In this document: positions 32,975 through 41,310 of the stretch, piece after piece
Layout of the letters: each line of letters opens with the position of its first letter
How positions within the stretch are numbered: position 1 is the first letter of the stretch
NCBI GenBank assembly: GCA_035293945.1
Contig: DATGLV010000037.1
Coordinates: 62,001 to 126,000 of the forward strand
DNA length: 64,000 nucleotides
Direction of reading: 5' to 3'
Source of the DNA: VAZQ01 sp035293945
Lineage (GTDB): Bacteria; Pseudomonadota; Alphaproteobacteria; Rhizobiales; Xanthobacteraceae
The notes under the pieces: model-generated
The model's input: only the letters and a program-made list of their open reading frames with translations
Database searches by the model: none
Told to the model about the DNA's origin: nothing
Made by a program: the position numbers and the translations under genes

Positions 32975-33024
32975 GAGCATGATCCCGAAAAGTGGATGCC
33001 GGTTTTCGGACAAAGATCATGCTC
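32975..33024. repeat. Nested-palindrome dispersed repeat
   Basis: Outer arms GAGCATGATC and GATCATGCTC, inner arms CCGAAAA and TTTTCGG. Recognised from memory as a repeat dispersed widely in Bradyrhizobium-like genomes. A second hairpin follows at 33044-33064, and then tRNA-Glu. Confidence 0.65.
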
Positions 33025-33043
33025 CGCCAGTATTAATGTAGAG

Positions 33044-33064
33044 CGGGATGATAAAATCATCCCG
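33044..33064 (+). repeat. Hairpin just upstream of tRNA-Glu
   Basis: CGGGATGAT and ATCATCCCG with a 3-nt loop, ending 5 nt before the tRNA. It may affect tRNA 5' processing or be part of the adjacent repeat. Confidence 0.5.
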
Positions 33065-33069
33065 ATCTA

Positions 33070-33142
33070 GCGCCCATCGTCTAGCGGTCTAGGACGCCGC
33101 CCTTTCACGGCGGAAACGGGGGTTCGATTCCCCCTGGGCGCG
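33070..33142 (+). tRNA. tRNA-Glu (TTC anticodon)
   Basis: GCGCCCA (from 33070) pairs with TGGGCGC ending at 33141, discriminator G at 33142. The anticodon arm is CCGCC-CTTTCAC-GGCGG with anticodon TTC. CCA is not encoded; the next bases are CTA. Confidence 0.92.
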
Positions 33143-33282
33143 CTAAAGCTCAATGCCCGAACGTCCGGTTCGCCTCACCGGCGGCTCCCAAGGCGAGGCG
33201 TCGCCGGAAAGAGGGCCGCGTGCGGGCGCGCAACTGCCGGCCCTTATCCGGAGGCACCGCTGCGGGCGATCGACCCGTCAAC

Positions 33283-33504
33283 TCACACCGTCGTGTTGAG
33301 CAGCTTGCCGTTGGGGTTGTTGGATGAGGTCGACGACGCCGGCGTAACTTGGGTTGAAGATGTCTGGTCGGCCTGGCCGGGTGGCGGCGGGGGCGGTGGT
33401 GTCGGTCCGCCGCCATTTGTTGAGTTGGTGACCGGAACCGCGCCGATCGATCCCGCAATCTGATTGTAATAGGGGGGATAAATGCTGCTGGCGGTAATAC
33501 TCAT
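33283..33504 (-). CDS. Small proline-rich hypothetical protein (73 residues)
   Basis: The product begins MSITASSIYPPYYNQIAGSI and contains a run of seven prolines (PTPPPPPPPGQ) followed by a serine-, threonine- and asparagine-rich tail (TPASSTSSNNPNGKLLNTTV). It is probably disordered and low-complexity. It has no signal peptide. It could be a real small protein of the motility or surface type seen in Bradyrhizobium, but no family is recognised. The start is chosen for the conserved-looking N-terminus. Confidence 0.5.
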   Translation of the reverse strand: MSITASSIYPPYYNQIAGSIGAVPVTNSTNGGGPTPPPPPPPGQADQTSSTQVTPASSTSSNNPNGKLLNTTV

Positions 33505-34044
33505 GCTGGCGCTCCGGCGTGGTTTCCACCCATTCGCCGAGGCTTCTAAGCTCGAAGTCGTTAACGCATCGACCTCGCAATCGCTCGGAGTTTCTTCAGA
33601 TTTTCGCTTTATCTGACCTTTCCGGTCCGGCAAGCGTGGACCAGAAATCGCTGGAGCTGGAATGGGTGGCCGATGATGCAAAAATCCAGCAGCTGAGCGA
33701 CGGACGAAATCAAACGAACAGCGCCAACAGCCCGGCCAGCGCGAAACCACCGAGGAGCATCGACCAATCCCCAGTGTCAAAGCCCAGGAGCCGACCGTCA
33801 CTCGTGAGGCGCAGTGTCGCAATCCGGAGCATCGGGGTAAACCTTGTAAGAAGTCTTCATCAGGATCGGGCTTTTGTCCGACCGTGATGGAAGATTAGCA
33901 CATGGAATGGCGTTTGGCTGTTGCGCGGGGGCAACGGTCGCCAACAATCGATGGTTAACGTGAATTGCACTTGCCCACGATTTCAGTGGGTTAGGCAGCG
34001 CTGGAGTGCCGTCGGCCGCGGCCGAGATCGCCTCGCCTGCCCGA
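33505..34044. other. Intergenic stretch with one possible short gene
   Basis: Between the proline-rich gene and the COG3904-type gene. It contains only the short frame at 33710-33832; I see no promoter or RNA signal with confidence. Confidence 0.4.
33710..33832 (-). CDS. Very small membrane protein (40 residues), possibly frame-shifted
   Basis: The frame from ATG 33832 reads MLRIATLRLTSDGRLLGFDT and then GDWSMLLGGFALAGLLALFV, one membrane helix at the end. A different frame upstream (ATG 33860) reads MKTSYKVYPDAPDCDT just before, so a single-base shift would give a 50-residue fused peptide that reads more like a conserved small protein. This suggests a broken or mis-assembled gene; it is not certain either form is expressed. 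Confidence 0.35.
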   Translation of the reverse strand: MLRIATLRLTSDGRLLGFDTGDWSMLLGGFALAGLLALFV

Positions 34045-35277
34045 TCAGTGTGGAACCGGAGCGCTCGGCCTGATCTGGCCATCGGAGCTCGCCGCAGAGC
34101 TTGGGCGGATGCGCATCACTTGCGCCACCAGCCGCTCCAGGGTTCGCTGCACCGAGGTGATCGGGTTGGAATCAGCCGGATTCGGCCGCTTGGTAACCGA
34201 GCTTGTTTCTGCGGAGATCTTCAACGCATCTCCCGAACGCACGAAGCTGATGTCGAATGCTGCAACATCTTCGGACTTGGTATCGGCGGCGGCATTGGCG
34301 AGCTGACGTTCCATGATGCCTTGCACCCGACACGTATTGGTCGCCCCGTTGCAGCTCGCCGTCATCGAGTGCGGCCTGATCTTGTAGTTGCGTTGTGGCC
34401 AGCGGTCGGCGAAATGGCGCTTGTCCTGCAACACCGCCTGCCGGGTCAGAACCTTGCCGTGATAGAACACCTTATCGCCGTAAAACTGATCGATCCCGCG
34501 TAGCGTTTCCGCGTTGGGAGCAGACCAAAGCGTTGCGAGCGAAGTCACCATAGCCATCGCGCGTTCCGCCGGGCTGCCCTGGGCAGGCTCCGGGTTGGCA
34601 GGCGCCGTGGCCGTCTCCTGGAATGCCCGGGACGGAGGCACGGCAGCAGGCGCGTCGGGCGGCGGCAGCAGGGCGACTTCGATGCCATGCTGTTCCGCGT
34701 CCTCCAGGCTCATCCATCTCATGGAACTGGGCGAGGCCTGGGTGATGTAGACGATGGCGTCTTCGGGCAGCCCGATCTGATCCAGATAAGCTCCCAGCAC
34801 CGCATTGCCCGGGCCGCTCTCTGTCGCCGTTCCCGCCTTTTGCACATACGCGGCGTGAAACCCGACCTTTGAGCCGACACCCATGTAGCGCTGCGCGCCG
34901 CCAAGCCAGGCCACCGCACAGGCCGATGCGCATTGCGCCGTGTCGGGCACCACGGTGTTGAAGTTCTTCACCCGGATCAGCATGCCGATGCGAATGCCGG
35001 CCAGCAAACTCCCGCCGTCGCTGCGGAACGCGACGGTCGCCTTGGAAAGCGGTGCGACCTTATTGCGGAACAGCTCGATGTCGGTCAGCTCAAGGTCGCC
35101 CTCGACCATGACCACCGACGCTGCGGCATCGACTTTCCTCACCTCGATGCTGGCCGCCTCCGCCACCGGCGCGGCGACCAACACGGCAAGCGCGACGAGA
35201 ACACTGGTGAGCGCTCGGTTAGCGAACACTTTGTTGGCGAACACTTGGCTAGCGAACACTTGGCACACCGCAAACAA
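34045..35277 (-). CDS. Periplasmic COG3904-type protein (ClpP/crotonase-like fold)
   Basis: About 410 residues with a signal peptide (VLVALAVLVAAPVAEA). The core resembles the predicted periplasmic COG3904 family: VVMVEGDLELTDIELFRNKV, FRSDGGSLLAGIRIGMLI and CASACAVAWLGGAQRYMG, i.e. the glycine-rich and Ser/Cys regions of a ClpP-like fold. The C-terminal half (about 270-380) looks like an NTF2-type or SnoaL-like fold (GIDQFYGDKVFYHGK). The start is unusual: TTG at 35277, or one of three in-frame GTGs that lie in a 15-nt triplicated repeat (35221-35265). The function is unknown. Confidence 0.72.
   Translation of the reverse strand: MFAVCQVFASQVFANKVFANRALTSVLVALAVLVAAPVAEAASIEVRKVDAAASVVMVEGDLELTDIELFRNKVAPLSKATVAFRSDGGSLLAGIRIGMLIRVKNFNTVVPDTAQCASACAVAWLGGAQRYMGVGSKVGFHAAYVQKAGTATESGPGNAVLGAYLDQIGLPEDAIVYITQASPSSMRWMSLEDAEQHGIEVALLPPPDAPAAVPPSRAFQETATAPANPEPAQGSPAERAMAMVTSLATLWSAPNAETLRGIDQFYGDKVFYHGKVLTRQAVLQDKRHFADRWPQRNYKIRPHSMTASCNGATNTCRVQGIMERQLANAAADTKSEDVAAFDISFVRSGDALKISAETSSVTKRPNPADSNPITSVQRTLERLVAQVMRIRPSSAASSDGQIRPSAPVPH
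35221..35265 (-). repeat. Three 15-nt tandem units at the 5' end of the COG3904-type gene
   Basis: Units AGCGAACACTTTGTT, GGCGAACACTTGGCT and AGCGAACACTTGGCA. They are in frame and encode a repeated QVFAS / QVFAN / KVFAN at the signal peptide start. Each unit carries a GTG that could start translation. Confidence 0.7.
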
Positions 35278-35738
35278 GCCCCGGGGGTCGCCCGAATATC
35301 ATTGTCCCTGCGACAACAAATCAATACCGGAGAGATTCCGCTGTGGACAAAGCAAAAATTCGCAAGGGGCGTCTCCGCGAGCGATAAACTCTCGCATCGC
35401 TTACGCAATCATTCCGTGTAGGGGCTGCACCACCGTTTACGATACGATGCCCCACTCACCTGCGAAAAAGACATTGCCGTCGGCCGGAGCAATTCGCGGT
35501 AAGTGTGGCCATTGGCGACGGTTATGATGCATAATGGTCGCGCAGTCGTTGTGAATACAAGCAAATTCGCGGTTTTGATCAATATTTAATCTTTGTCTGG
35601 TGAGTTTGTGACGGGGCGCTTGGCAATCCGGGAGCATGATCCCGCATAGCGGTCGACGGCTTCGGAAAGATCACGCTCGAGCGAGAGCCGAAGCGAGATG
35701 GCATTTGGCAGGAGCCGTCTCGCTTCGGATAAAGGGCA
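35278..35738. other. Divergent intergenic region, no gene seen
   Basis: Lies between the COG3904-type gene (minus) and the DUF2336 gene (plus). It contains one degenerate nested-palindrome repeat (35632-35678) and an AT-rich patch around 35570-35595. I see no coding signal. Confidence 0.4.
35632..35678. repeat. Degenerate copy of the nested-palindrome repeat
   Basis: Outer arms AGCATGATC and GATCACGCT around a divergent centre, similar to 32975-33024. Confidence 0.4.
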
Positions 35739-36356
35739 ATGAGAGCTGAAGCGCAGCCTCTGATCTTGGAACTCGACTCCGCTCTCAGCCGGGCGACGGC
35801 AGCTTGGCGCAACTCCACGATGCGCCGATTGATGGACCTGTTCTTGGTCGACGCTGCCTCCTACACGGACGATCAGGTCCAGGTTTTCGATGACATCATA
35901 TGCCGCCTGATCGAGAAGGTGGACCGTCGCACGCTCATCGAGCTCGCCAGCCGGCTTGCGGAGATCAACAACGCCCCGGTGAATGTGGTCCGCACACTAG
36001 CTCGCCACGCTGACGTGCAGGTGGCCGGGCCGCTCTTGGAAAAGTCGAGCGTATTGACCGACGCCGACCTTGCGGAGATCGCCGACAAGGATCGCCGCGA
36101 TCCTGCGGTCCTGTCCATGATCGCCGGCCGCCCGCAGCAACTCGGCGCCGCGGTTACTGACGTGCTCATCCGCCGCGGAAACACCGCGCTTGCGCGAAGA
36201 ATCCTCGACCGGCCCGATGCGGTCATCTCCGAGGCTGGTTTCGCCCGGATGGTCACCTCGGTCGGGACCGACAAGGAGTTCGCTAGCGCGATCGCCAAGC
36301 GGGAAGATTTGCCGGCCGAGCTGCGGCCTTGGCTGGATGTGGCGCTCGCCGGATAG
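35739..36356 (+). CDS. DUF2336 domain protein
   Basis: The 205-residue helical protein starts MRAEAQPLILELDSALSRAT and has the repeated helix pairs of alphaproteobacterial DUF2336 proteins: FDDIICRLIEKVDRRTLIEL, VRTLARHADVQVAGPLLEKS and LSMIAGRPQQLGAAVTDVLI. It resembles HEAT-like repeat arrays and has no catalytic motif. The family is found near motility or stress genes, but the function is unknown. It is convergent with epmB and not linked to it. Confidence 0.78.
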   Translation: MRAEAQPLILELDSALSRATAAWRNSTMRRLMDLFLVDAASYTDDQVQVFDDIICRLIEKVDRRTLIELASRLAEINNAPVNVVRTLARHADVQVAGPLLEKSSVLTDADLAEIADKDRRDPAVLSMIAGRPQQLGAAVTDVLIRRGNTALARRILDRPDAVISEAGFARMVTSVGTDKEFASAIAKREDLPAELRPWLDVALAG

Positions 36357-36398
36357 TTGACGCTCGAATTTGCCGGCCTTGTCTTTTCCCGACTTGCC

Positions 36399-37466
36399 CT
36401 ATCGCCGCGCCGTGCGCGGCGGATAGATGTGCCGACCGCCGTTGAAATCCTCGACCTCGTAGACGTCGCCCTCCGCGGCCGCCCCAATATAGCTCGGGCC
36501 AATCGGCGACTTGCCGTGACCGCCCGGAATGTCGAGCACGTAGGTGGGCTGGCACAAGCCGGACACGCGTCCGCGCAAGGCGCGCATGAGGCCCTGACCG
36601 CAGGCGACCGTGGTGCGCAAATGCGAAGTGCCAGGGGCGAGGTCGCCGTGATGAAGATAATAGGGCTTGATCCGGCACTCGACCAAAGCCCGCAGCAAAG
36701 CCGCAAGGGTATCCGCATCATCGTTGACGCCGCGTAGGAGCACACTCTGACTGAGCATCGGGATTCCGGCGTCGATCAAGCGCGCACAGGCGGCGCGGAC
36801 TTGCGCCGTGAGCTCGCGCGGATGATTGACATGCACCAGCACGTAGGTCGCCTTGCCCGAAGCTTTGAGCGCGCGGACCATCGCCGGTGTGATCAGCGCC
36901 GCAGCCGCGACCGGCACACGGGTATGGACCCGCACGACCTTTACGTGATCGATGCGCGCCAGCGCCTCCATCACGCAACGGAGACGGCGCGCCGACAGGA
37001 TCAGCGGATCACCGCCGGTCAGGATGACCTCCCAAATTTCGGGGCGCTCGCGGATATAGCCAAGCGCCGCATCGACGGCTGCGGGCGATAGCGCGCCGCG
37101 ACGGCTCGGCCCCACCATCTCGCGGCGAAAGCAGAAGCGGCAATAGACGGCGCAGACATGCGTGAGCTTAAGCAGAACCCGGTCGGGATAGCGATGAACG
37201 ATGCCTTCGATCGGGCTGTGCGCATCATCACCGATCGGATCAACCGATTCAGCCGCGTCCTGATCGAGCTCGGCCGGATCGGGCAGGAACTGGCGCGCGA
37301 TAGGATCACGCCCCCGCTCGGCATCGGCCGGGTCGATGAGCGCCGCCAAATCCGCGGTCAGGGAGACCGCATAGCGCGCCGCAATCCGCTCGAGTTCGCT
37401 GCGCTTTTCCGGGCGCGCCAATCCGGCCGCGAGCAGCCCGGCCGCGCCGCGATGGGTGGTCGGCAT
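36399..37466 (-). CDS. epmB: EF-P beta-lysylation protein EpmB (lysine-2,3-aminomutase-like, radical SAM)
   Basis: The 355-residue product has the radical-SAM cluster C105-x3-C109-x2-C112 in LTHVCAVYCRFCFRR, the SAM-binding glycine region EVILTGGDPLILSARRL, VRVHTRVPVA and LVHVNHPREL, plus a C-terminal HHGDLAPGTSHLRT and PSYIGAAAEGDVYEVEDF typical of aminomutases. EpmB converts lysine to (R)-beta-lysine, which EpmA attaches to elongation factor P. It lies 28 nt downstream of epmA on the same strand. Confidence 0.9.
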   Translation of the reverse strand: MPTTHRGAAGLLAAGLARPEKRSELERIAARYAVSLTADLAALIDPADAERGRDPIARQFLPDPAELDQDAAESVDPIGDDAHSPIEGIVHRYPDRVLLKLTHVCAVYCRFCFRREMVGPSRRGALSPAAVDAALGYIRERPEIWEVILTGGDPLILSARRLRCVMEALARIDHVKVVRVHTRVPVAAAALITPAMVRALKASGKATYVLVHVNHPRELTAQVRAACARLIDAGIPMLSQSVLLRGVNDDADTLAALLRALVECRIKPYYLHHGDLAPGTSHLRTTVACGQGLMRALRGRVSGLCQPTYVLDIPGGHGKSPIGPSYIGAAAEGDVYEVEDFNGGRHIYPPRTARR

Positions 37467-37494
37467 GGGATTATTCCTCCAGGGACGGCCTTAT

Positions 37495-38538
37495 TCACGC
37501 TTCCACCGGCGGAGTCCACAGCACATGGTCGATATGCGGCGCACCGGTTGCCAGCATAACGAGGCGATCGAGGCCGAGCGCGACCCCACAGGCCGGCGGC
37601 ATTTGGGTGAGCGCCGCGAGAAAGTCCTCATCCAAGGGATAGCGCTCGCCGTAGATGCGCTGCTTTTCCGCCATTTCCGCCGTGAGACGGCGGCGCTGCT
37701 CCGCCGCATCATTGAGCTCGCCGAAGCCGTTGGCGAGCTCGACCCCACAGACATAGAGCTCGAATCGCTCGGCGACGCGGAGATCACTTGGCTTCGGCTG
37801 CGCCAGGGCGGAGAGCACCGCCGGATATTCGTAGAGAAAGGTCGCGCGACCGAGCCCCAGCCGGGGCTCGATGAGGGCAACCAGCACACGGCTGAAAATG
37901 TCGCCCCAAGTGTCGTCGGCGGCAATCGTGATGCCGGCCGTGCGCGCGGCTGCCGCGAAGGCGTCCCGATCGGCATCGTGCCCCGACAGGGTCGCGGCGA
38001 GGTCGAGGTCCGCGTAGCGTTGGAAGGCCTCAAACACGGTGAGCCACTCGGGTTCCGCATGGACATCGCACGCGCGCTCGCGAAAGGTGAGACGCTTGGC
38101 GCCGGCCACTTGGGCCGCGATCGCTACCAGGCCTGCGCAGTCCTGCATTACCGCCGTGTAAGGGGCTCGCGCCCGGTACCATTCCAGCAACGTGAACTCC
38201 GGCGCATGCAGCGGCCCACGTTCGCGGTTGCGGAAGGCCTTGGCAAATTCCACGATCAACGGCTCGCCGGCGGCCAGCAGCTTCTTGCAGGCGAATTCCG
38301 GTGAAGTGCGCAGATAGCGCCGCGATGGCGCGCCCGCAGGTGAGATCAGGTCCGTCGCAAAGGCATGCAGATGCGTCTCGTTACCGGGCGAGACCTGCAG
38401 CACGCCGGTTTCAATCTCGACGAAGCCCTCCGCGGCGAACCACTCCCGCAGCGCCGTGACGATTCGCGCCCGCGCCATCAGCACCGGTCGGCGATCCGCA
38501 TGCGCTTGACTGGCCCAGAACGGGGATTGGTCCACCAT
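37495..38538 (-). CDS. epmA: EF-P lysine ligase EpmA (GenX/PoxA, class II LysRS-like)
   Basis: The 347-residue protein starts MVDQSPFWASQAHADRRPVL and has class II synthetase motifs: ATALREWF...FVEIETGVLQVSPGNE, ATDLISPAGAPSRRYLRTSPE, FAKAFRNRERGPLHAPEFTL, VELANGFGELNDAAEQ and CGVALGLDRLVMLATG. It lacks the anticodon-binding domain, as in EpmA. It ligates beta-lysine onto the EF-P lysine. It is divergent from efp, about 180 nt away. The longer frame to 38685 adds a non-conserved leader. Confidence 0.9.
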   Translation of the reverse strand: MVDQSPFWASQAHADRRPVLMARARIVTALREWFAAEGFVEIETGVLQVSPGNETHLHAFATDLISPAGAPSRRYLRTSPEFACKKLLAAGEPLIVEFAKAFRNRERGPLHAPEFTLLEWYRARAPYTAVMQDCAGLVAIAAQVAGAKRLTFRERACDVHAEPEWLTVFEAFQRYADLDLAATLSGHDADRDAFAAAARTAGITIAADDTWGDIFSRVLVALIEPRLGLGRATFLYEYPAVLSALAQPKPSDLRVAERFELYVCGVELANGFGELNDAAEQRRRLTAEMAEKQRIYGERYPLDEDFLAALTQMPPACGVALGLDRLVMLATGAPHIDHVLWTPPVEA

Positions 38539-38717
38539 CAGGGAAATCCCAGGCACACTGCCGCCCGGCAGCGAAAATCGCTGGCGCGCGGACGCAAGAT
38601 CAGTATGTTGCGCCCCGACATCGCAACACGCGGCGGCGTCCCGGTGTGGGGGCCTTCCGCCGCCCGGCCGCCTAGGCGCCGCCAAGGTACAGAAGACGAC
38701 ACCGAGGATCCCTATCC

Positions 38718-39284
38718 GTGAAAGTCATCGCCAGCTCAGTCCGCAAGGGCAATATCTTGGAAATCGACGGCAAGCTCTACGCCGTCCTCACCGCGGAGAA
38801 CATCCACCCCGGCAAGGGGACGCCGGTCACGCAGGTGGATATGCGGCGAATCTCCGATGGGGTGAAGGTGTCGCAGCGCTGGAAGACCACCGAGCAGCTC
38901 GAGCGCGCCCATGTCGAGGAGCGGGAGCACCAGTTCCTATATAGCGACAGCGACGGCTTCCACTTCATGAACAACGAGAACTACGACCAAGTGACCGTCG
39001 ACGCGGAGCTGATCGGCGATCAGGCCGCTTATCTGCAGCCGGAAATGAAGGTAAAGCTGAGCGTCCACGAGGGGAATGCGGTCGCGATCGAGTTGCCGCC
39101 GCGTGCGACGCTGGAAGTCGTCGAGACCGAGCCGGTCGTCAAGGGACAGACCGCAGCCTCCTCCTACAAACCGGCGCTCCTGTCCAACGGCGTGCGCACC
39201 ATGGTTCCGGTGTTCGTCACCACCGGCACCAAGATCGTGGTGATGACGGCCGATGGCTCCTATGTGGAACGCGCCAAGGATTGA
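38718..39284 (+). CDS. efp: Translation elongation factor P
   Basis: The 188-residue protein begins MKVIASSVRKGNILEIDGKL and carries the modification loop NIHPGKGTP with Lys33 as the target. The middle (TEQLERAHVEEREHQFLYSD) and C-terminal part (ATLEVVETEPVVKGQTAAS, KPALLSNGVRTMVPVFV) follow the family pattern. EF-P rescues ribosomes stalled at polyproline. The modifying enzymes EpmA and EpmB are encoded divergently next to it, so its lysine is probably beta-lysylated. Confidence 0.95.
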   Translation: MKVIASSVRKGNILEIDGKLYAVLTAENIHPGKGTPVTQVDMRRISDGVKVSQRWKTTEQLERAHVEEREHQFLYSDSDGFHFMNNENYDQVTVDAELIGDQAAYLQPEMKVKLSVHEGNAVAIELPPRATLEVVETEPVVKGQTAASSYKPALLSNGVRTMVPVFVTTGTKIVVMTADGSYVERAKD

Positions 39285-41310
39285 GCCTTCACGTTCTCTC
39301 CGCGCACCGTCCGCCGCCCACCTGGGTGGCGGCCGTCTGCAGCGTGGCGCCGCCAGGGGGGCCGCGCGCCGTCTCGCCGCCGCTCTTGCAGCCGTCGGAT
39401 CGATTGCGGTCGCGACAGGCGCGGCACTCGCCGAAGATATGAAGCCCCCTCGTCTGGAACACATCAATCCGGACTGGAATGCCGCTGCCATGGACCTTGC
39501 GGCGATGGCTTCCCGCGTCCCGGCCGCTGCGACCGAAGCAGCGGAGCCGGTGCCGCAGCCAGATGCGACGGCTATTGCCGACCTCAATCGCGCGACCGCC
39601 GATTTGTTCCCGGGCATTTCCAAGAGCGCTGTTCCGGTCCTGTTGCCCTTCGACACCGCGGCCTATCTCGAGGATCGGGCCGCCGGCGTGGAGAAGCCGA
39701 GCGACACCTATCTCGCAGGTTTCCACCTGTCGCCCTTCTTTCTCCCGGGTCCAGCCGGCTATGACGCCATGTTCACCGCGCGGGCAAGCGAGATGCCCGA
39801 GCTCGGCATCAACTTCTCCGGCGACATTGAGGTGTTCGTCTCCGGATTTGCGTTCATCTACGACCTCGACCAGCCGGTCGGCATGCTGGAGCGGCCCGTC
39901 AAGGACGCGGGCCCGGATCTGCTCGGGCTTCGCCACGTGCTGCTCGAGGACTACGCGCGCAACACTTTCGAGCGCTATGGCGTACCTTACGTGGTGTCGA
40001 TCCTATGCTTCGATGGCAGCGTTTCGCGCTTTCGGATGATCTCCTGCCGTGACGCCGGCAAGATCGCCGAGCGTTTCCTCAACGCGTTGCATTTGGTCGG
40101 CGGCACGCCCGCCGCGGCGCCCGTCACCGGGCCGAGCACCATCGCAAGACCGCAAGCAACCTCGCCTGATTTCACCTTTTACAGCCCCGGCGACATCATC
40201 GCGGGCAGCGGCTTCAAGGGTAACAGCGGCCGCACCGATTACACGGTCTATTCAAAGATGCGCTTTCCGCTCCGGGACGCGCCGGCTTTTGCCAATTCGC
40301 AGTCGTTCATGAACTGGGGGGACTGTGACCAGACCGGCAAAGTCAGCCTGGGCACCACCGCAGCCCACGTGCCCATGTACCGCTGCCGCGTCGGCGGACA
40401 GGCCCTCATCAAGGATGAATCAGCCGGCGGCAATTATGCCTATCCGTGGCGCGATAATTTTTGCGAGCATCGTTATTTCGATGTCGGCCAATGTCCGGGC
40501 GGGCTCGGCCATCAAGGGCAGGATATCCGCCCCAGCTCATGCACGCAGCGCTTCGTGGCGGGGGCCTGCGAGCCCTACCAGCATGAGGTAGTGGCCGTGC
40601 GCGACGGCATGGTGCTGCGCCCGCAAGGCACGATGCCGGTCTATCTGTTCGTGAACGCGCCCGATGAGCATATCCGCTTTCGCTATTTGCACATGTCGCC
40701 CCGGCAGCTCGACGCCGACGGCGTCGACAGCGGGCGCCTGCTCAAAGAGGGCGAGGAATTCGGCAAGGTCGGCAGCTACTTCCAGCACGAGCGTGCGACC
40801 ACCTATCACTTGCATTTCGACATGCAGGTGCCGACCAAGTATGGGTGGGTTTTCATCAATCCGTATATGACGCTGGTCGCCGCCTACGAGCGGTTGATCG
40901 GCAAGCGCGGGACAGAAATCAAGGAGACGCCGCAGGTCGCGGTTGCGATCCCACCGGGGGGTGCCACAAGCCAAGCCATCTGGCCACCGCTGCCGACCGC
41001 TAGACCCGGTCGTGTCGCGATCCGGCTCGAAGGCGGAGAGGGCCAAAGCCATGGAACAAGCCCTGGATCAAGTCCAAGCCCTGGAGCACGCCTTGCATCA
41101 CCCAACCAGGTTCTCATTGACGCGGCGAAGGGCGTTGGCGGCCCTCGCCTTCCCGCTCCTGCTGCCGGTATCGGCATTGGCACAGAGCGCGAAGGAACCC
41201 TTCGATCAATGGGTCGCGAGCTTTCGCGCGAGAGCAATCGCCCGGGGAGTGTCCGACGCAACCTACTCGCGGGTCATGCACGGCCTAAAGCCGGACACCA
41301 CAGTCTTTGA
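39262..41310 (+). CDS. Secreted M23-type peptidase-like cell-wall protein
   Basis: About 682 residues with a signal peptide (RRLAAALAAVGSIAVATGAA). The long N-terminal part is unrecognised; the C-terminal half has the LytM zinc set: GHQGQDIRPS (HxxxD) and HLHFDMQVP near residue 515, with ALIKDESAGGNYAYPWRDNF upstream. It probably cleaves peptidoglycan peptide bonds, acting in the periplasm. The final 85 or so residues are read from DNA that also encodes the start of the mltB-like gene, so the true end may be near 41050 if a frameshift or error is present. The gene overlaps the efp 3' end by 23 nt. Confidence 0.75.
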   Translation: MWNAPRIEPSRSLRAPSAAHLGGGRLQRGAARGAARRLAAALAAVGSIAVATGAALAEDMKPPRLEHINPDWNAAAMDLAAMASRVPAAATEAAEPVPQPDATAIADLNRATADLFPGISKSAVPVLLPFDTAAYLEDRAAGVEKPSDTYLAGFHLSPFFLPGPAGYDAMFTARASEMPELGINFSGDIEVFVSGFAFIYDLDQPVGMLERPVKDAGPDLLGLRHVLLEDYARNTFERYGVPYVVSILCFDGSVSRFRMISCRDAGKIAERFLNALHLVGGTPAAAPVTGPSTIARPQATSPDFTFYSPGDIIAGSGFKGNSGRTDYTVYSKMRFPLRDAPAFANSQSFMNWGDCDQTGKVSLGTTAAHVPMYRCRVGGQALIKDESAGGNYAYPWRDNFCEHRYFDVGQCPGGLGHQGQDIRPSSCTQRFVAGACEPYQHEVVAVRDGMVLRPQGTMPVYLFVNAPDEHIRFRYLHMSPRQLDADGVDSGRLLKEGEEFGKVGSYFQHERATTYHLHFDMQVPTKYGWVFINPYMTLVAAYERLIGKRGTEIKETPQVAVAIPPGGATSQAIWPPLPTARPGRVAIRLEGGEGQSHGTSPGSSPSPGARLASPNQVLIDAAKGVGGPRLPAPAAGIGIGTEREGTLRSMGRELSRESNRPGSVRRNLLAGHARPKAGHHSL

